Origin: Tenacibaculum adriaticum
Lineage (GTDB): Bacteria; Bacteroidota; Bacteroidia; Flavobacteriales; Flavobacteriaceae
DNA: 64,000 nucleotides
Direction: 5' to 3'
Assembly: GCF_008124875.1 (NCBI RefSeq)
Contig: NZ_VNIA01000002.1
Coordinates: forward strand, 372,001 to 436,000
The notes under the pieces are model-generated. The model saw nothing but the letters and a program-made list of their open reading frames with translations. It was not told the origin of the DNA and searched no databases. Shown here piece by piece: positions 61,615 to 64,000 of the stretch; position 1 is the stretch's first letter, and the number at the start of each line of letters is the position of its first letter. The position numbers and the translations under genes are program-made.

Positions 61615-63126
61615 TTAAAACGGTACATCATCATCACTTGGTCCAAAAGCATCTTCAGGTGAAGGGAAGTTACTTGGCGAAACATCATCTGAAAAGGCAT
61701 TCATACTCGATTGAAATTCGCTACTAAAACCTTCCTCTAAATCTGAGAATTTTGCTAAATGTCCTGTAAACTTCAAACGAATATTGTCCAATCCACCATT
61801 ACGATGTTTTGCCACAATAAATTCTCCTTGTCCTTCACAAGGTGTATGATCATCGTCATCCCATTCTGTCATTCCATAATATTCTGGACGAAAAATAAAC
61901 GATACAATATCAGCATCTTGTTCAATCGCACCAGATTCACGTAAATCAGATAATAACGGTCGTTTACTTCCTCCACGGGTTTCTACCGCACGCGATAACT
62001 GAGATAATGCAATTACGGGAATACTCAATTCTTTTGCGAGTGCTTTTAAGTTACGTGAAATCGTAGAGATTTCTTGTTCACGGTTTCCTCCAGATCCTCC
62101 TGCTGTCATTAGCTGCAAGTAATCTATAATTAAAATCTTTACACCGTGTTGTGATACCAAACGACGTGCTTTTGCACGTAAATCAAAAATTGAAAGTGCT
62201 GGTGTATCATCAATAAAAATAGGTGCATCAGATAATTTTTTAACCTTAACATTAAGTTGTTCCCACTCGTGTGGCTCAAGGTTACCTTTACGCAATTTTT
62301 CTGAAGTTAATCCTGTTTCAGAAGAAATCATACGTGTAATTAACTGTACAGACGACATCTCTAATGAGAAAAGAGCTACAGGTTCGTTAAAATCGATGGC
62401 CATATTTTTTGCCATCGAGATTACAAACGCCGTTTTTCCCATACCTGGACGTGCTGCAATAATAATTAAATCGGAAGGCTGCCAACCAGAAGTTAATGCA
62501 TCTAACTTTGTAAAACCTGTGGCTAAACCACTCATACCCTCTTTGTTAGAGATTTCCTGTATTTTACTAATCGCTTGTGAAACAAGACTTTCTGCTACTT
62601 CTGCTCCTTTTTTTAGGTTCCCTTGTGTTACTTCAAATAACTTTCCTTCAGCATCGTCTAATAAATCAAAAACATCGGTGGTTTCATCGTATGCATTTTC
62701 AATAATTTCAGAAGAAATCGTAATTAACCTTCGTTGAATATATTTTTGAAGGATAATTCTCGAATGAAACTCGATATGTGCAGAAGAGGCTACTTTTTGA
62801 GTTAAACCTATTAAGTAAAAATCTCCGCCAGCAATATCTAATTTTGCTTCTTTTTTAAGTTGATTAGAAACCGATAATAAATCAATCGGTTCAGAATTTT
62901 GGAAAAGTGCATAAATAGCCGCATAAATTTCTTGATGGCGTCTATCATAAAAAGCTTCAGGGTGTAGAATATCAATTATTTCATCAATCCCTTTTTTATC
63001 AATCATCATTGCCCCCAACACTGCTTCTTCTAAGTCTAAAGCTTGCGGAGGTAGTTTTCCTTTTTCTAAGCTAATAATTCGTGCTCTATCTATTTTTGTC
63101 CCTTTCAAAGACTGCATTTTTTCCAT
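61615..63126 (-). CDS. dnaB: Replicative DNA helicase
   Basis: DnaB unwinds the replication fork as a hexamer. The 503-residue protein has the N-terminal DnaB domain (about 24-130, LPPQALDLEEAVLGAMMIDKKGIDEI) and the RecA-like C-terminal motor (about 200-460). The Walker A is AARPGMGKTAFV, Walker B is LIIDYLQLM, and SRNLKALAKELSIPVIALSQLSR and the Arg finger region also appear. A low-complexity Ser/Asp/Phe tail follows. The length is standard for Flavobacteriia. It starts at ATG 63126, only 5 nt behind a TACTTTTG box. Confidence 0.97.
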   Translation of the reverse strand: MEKMQSLKGTKIDRARIISLEKGKLPPQALDLEEAVLGAMMIDKKGIDEIIDILHPEAFYDRRHQEIYAAIYALFQNSEPIDLLSVSNQLKKEAKLDIAGGDFYLIGLTQKVASSAHIEFHSRIILQKYIQRRLITISSEIIENAYDETTDVFDLLDDAEGKLFEVTQGNLKKGAEVAESLVSQAISKIQEISNKEGMSGLATGFTKLDALTSGWQPSDLIIIAARPGMGKTAFVISMAKNMAIDFNEPVALFSLEMSSVQLITRMISSETGLTSEKLRKGNLEPHEWEQLNVKVKKLSDAPIFIDDTPALSIFDLRAKARRLVSQHGVKILIIDYLQLMTAGGSGGNREQEISTISRNLKALAKELSIPVIALSQLSRAVETRGGSKRPLLSDLRESGAIEQDADIVSFIFRPEYYGMTEWDDDDHTPCEGQGEFIVAKHRNGGLDNIRLKFTGHLAKFSDLEEGFSSEFQSSMNAFSDDVSPSNFPSPEDAFGPSDDDVPF

Positions 63127-63131
63127 AGTGG

Positions 63132-63139
63132 CAAAAGTA
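63132..63139 (-). promoter_or_regulatory. Putative -7 element for dnaB
   Basis: The minus strand reads TACTTTTG, ending 5 nt before the ATG at 63126. No -33 TTG was seen at the expected distance. Confidence 0.4.
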
Positions 63140-63215
63140 ATTTATTAGAATGATATTTGTAGGAACGATATTCATTTTTCTTTTTTCACAAATTTTTAAT
63201 TTAAATGTTACTAAC

Positions 63216-63247
63216 TTGTTGATAACCTATAATCTTTCTTATTTTTG
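63216..63247 (+). promoter_or_regulatory. Promoter of the DUF3810 gene
   Basis: TTG (63216-63218 or 63219-63221), spacer 21 or 18 nt, TATTTTTG (63240-63247), then only 5 nt to the ATG at 63253. It fits the consensus and suggests a near-leaderless mRNA. Confidence 0.6.
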
Positions 63248-63252
63248 ACTTA

Positions 63253-64000
63253 ATGAAGTTACATAAAAAAACGTTATACCTTACTATTTTATTGCCTGTT
63301 CAGGTATTATTTGTGTATTTTATAAGTCAACACCCAACTTGGGTTGAGCAGTATTATTCAAACGGATTTTATCCTGTAATATCAAAAATTTTGCGTATCC
63401 TTTTGGGTTGGCTTCCATTTTCTTTTGGAGATACTTTAGGAATTATTCTGTTGGTTTTATTAATTCGTTCCATTTATAAATTGATAAAAAATCGTTTTAA
63501 GAATTTTATTCCTCAGTTATTAAACTTCACCGCTATTTTATCAATTATTTATTTTTGTTTTTATTGTTTTTGGGGGCTCAATTATTTTCGTGAACCCTTA
63601 GCAAACAGTTTGGATTTACAACAATCTAAGTATTCTACAAAACAATTAGTTGAAACTACTAAAAATGTAATTTTTAAGTTAAACGAATACCAATTTAAAA
63701 TTACACAAAATGATACTTTAAAAGTTGAAGTTCCGTATTCAACTAAAGAAATTTATAACAAAGCGTTAGACGGTTATAAAACCTTGGCTAAAACATATCC
63801 GCAATTAAATTATACACAACCATCGGTAAAAAGCTCTTTAGTAAGCTTGATGCAATCCTACAACGGAACAGCAGGTTATTTAAATCCTCTTACTGGTGAA
63901 GCTCATGTAAATGATATGATTCCCAAAACTGGCTATCCTGCAACCACTTGTCATGAAATAGCACATCAAATTGGTTGGTCTGCCGAAAATGATGCTAATT
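63253..64000 (+). CDS. DUF3810 membrane zinc-protease-like protein (3' end missing)
   Basis: ATG 63253 opens a frame that runs off the right edge (249 complete codons visible). Three N-terminal hydrophobic segments are followed by WLPFSFGDTLGI and ILLVLLIRSIYKLI, then a soluble part with a SLMQSYNGTAGYLNPLTGEAHVND stretch. The motif TTCHEIAHQIGWSAE at the end is an HExxH zinc-binding site, as in the DUF3810 family. The function is unknown; it may be a membrane-bound metalloprotease. The Bacteroidetes family is about 350 residues, so about 100 residues are outside. Confidence 0.85.
   Translation, partial: MKLHKKTLYLTILLPVQVLFVYFISQHPTWVEQYYSNGFYPVISKILRILLGWLPFSFGDTLGIILLVLLIRSIYKLIKNRFKNFIPQLLNFTAILSIIYFCFYCFWGLNYFREPLANSLDLQQSKYSTKQLVETTKNVIFKLNEYQFKITQNDTLKVEVPYSTKEIYNKALDGYKTLAKTYPQLNYTQPSVKSSLVSLMQSYNGTAGYLNPLTGEAHVNDMIPKTGYPATTCHEIAHQIGWSAENDAN

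Noticed and set aside
62396..62737. 113-codon plus-strand frame inside dnaB
   Set aside because: Antisense to a conserved replicative helicase; no independent motif.

Overview
The window is AT-rich chromosomal DNA from a member of the Bacteroidota, most likely a marine Flavobacteriaceae (Tenacibaculum/Polaribacter-like). The evidence is: C-terminal type IX secretion (T9SS) sorting domains on two large secreted proteins; a TonB-dependent receptor with an N-terminal carboxypeptidase-like domain; bacillithiol synthase BshA; a split transketolase; a 590-residue ribosomal protein S1; promoter -7 elements of the Bacteroidetes form TAnnTTTG; and no Shine-Dalgarno pattern at starts. No rRNA, tRNA, CRISPR array or insertion sequence was recognised.

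Layout. 1-4.2 kb: 3' part of a secreted GH13 alpha-amylase, a Bcr/CflA-type exporter, a decayed thioredoxin-like gene and a TruC-like pseudouridine synthase. 4.2-18 kb: mostly housekeeping genes (Lrp regulator, M14 peptidase and class V aminotransferase, glmM, rpsA, YigZ/DMT/ribD/LEA operon, prmC, pentapeptide-repeat protein, small beta-barrels). 18-25 kb: a THUMP-like methyltransferase, then fdhD and a YdeP-type molybdopterin oxidoreductase behind a run of stem-loops, then an SPOR-like protein and a glycine-rich envelope protein. 25-36 kb: M24 peptidase, VF530, gcvT, acyltransferase, DsrE, rmuC, cation/proton antiporter, glyA, a LETM1-like mini-protein, proline dehydrogenase and aroB.

36-48 kb is accessory. 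A sensor kinase with a propeller and Y_Y_Y region (44.8-47.8 kb) and its LuxR-type response regulator are followed on the same strand by a free-standing duplicate of the regulator's DNA-binding domain. Next come a protein of three tandem phage tail-collar domains, an unrecognised glycine-ending protein, an 1,800-residue T9SS-exported modular protein, and a 59-residue peptide. A 16-bp palindrome sits at the end of both HTH genes, just upstream of the next gene. No phage structural or integration genes are present, so this looks like a signal-controlled surface or secretion locus rather than a prophage. It is the best candidate for an undescribed system here.

48-52 kb holds bshA, the transketolase N-terminal subunit without its partner next to it, and a TPR-AraC regulator. 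52.3-60.3 kb is a compact catabolic locus: a LacI regulator diverges from a TonB receptor, an MGH-like (GH63-type) glycosidase, a sodium:solute symporter and a glycerate kinase. Together these suggest uptake of glucosyl- or mannosylglycerate (a marine compatible solute), hydrolysis to hexose plus glycerate, and phosphorylation of glycerate for glycolysis. 60.3-64 kb ends with a secreted protein usually named asparagine synthetase B, dnaB, and the 5' part of a DUF3810 membrane protein.

Starts were chosen by hand. Several genes use TTG or GTG, and at a few genes the promoter element lies only 4-5 nt before the ATG, suggesting leaderless mRNAs.
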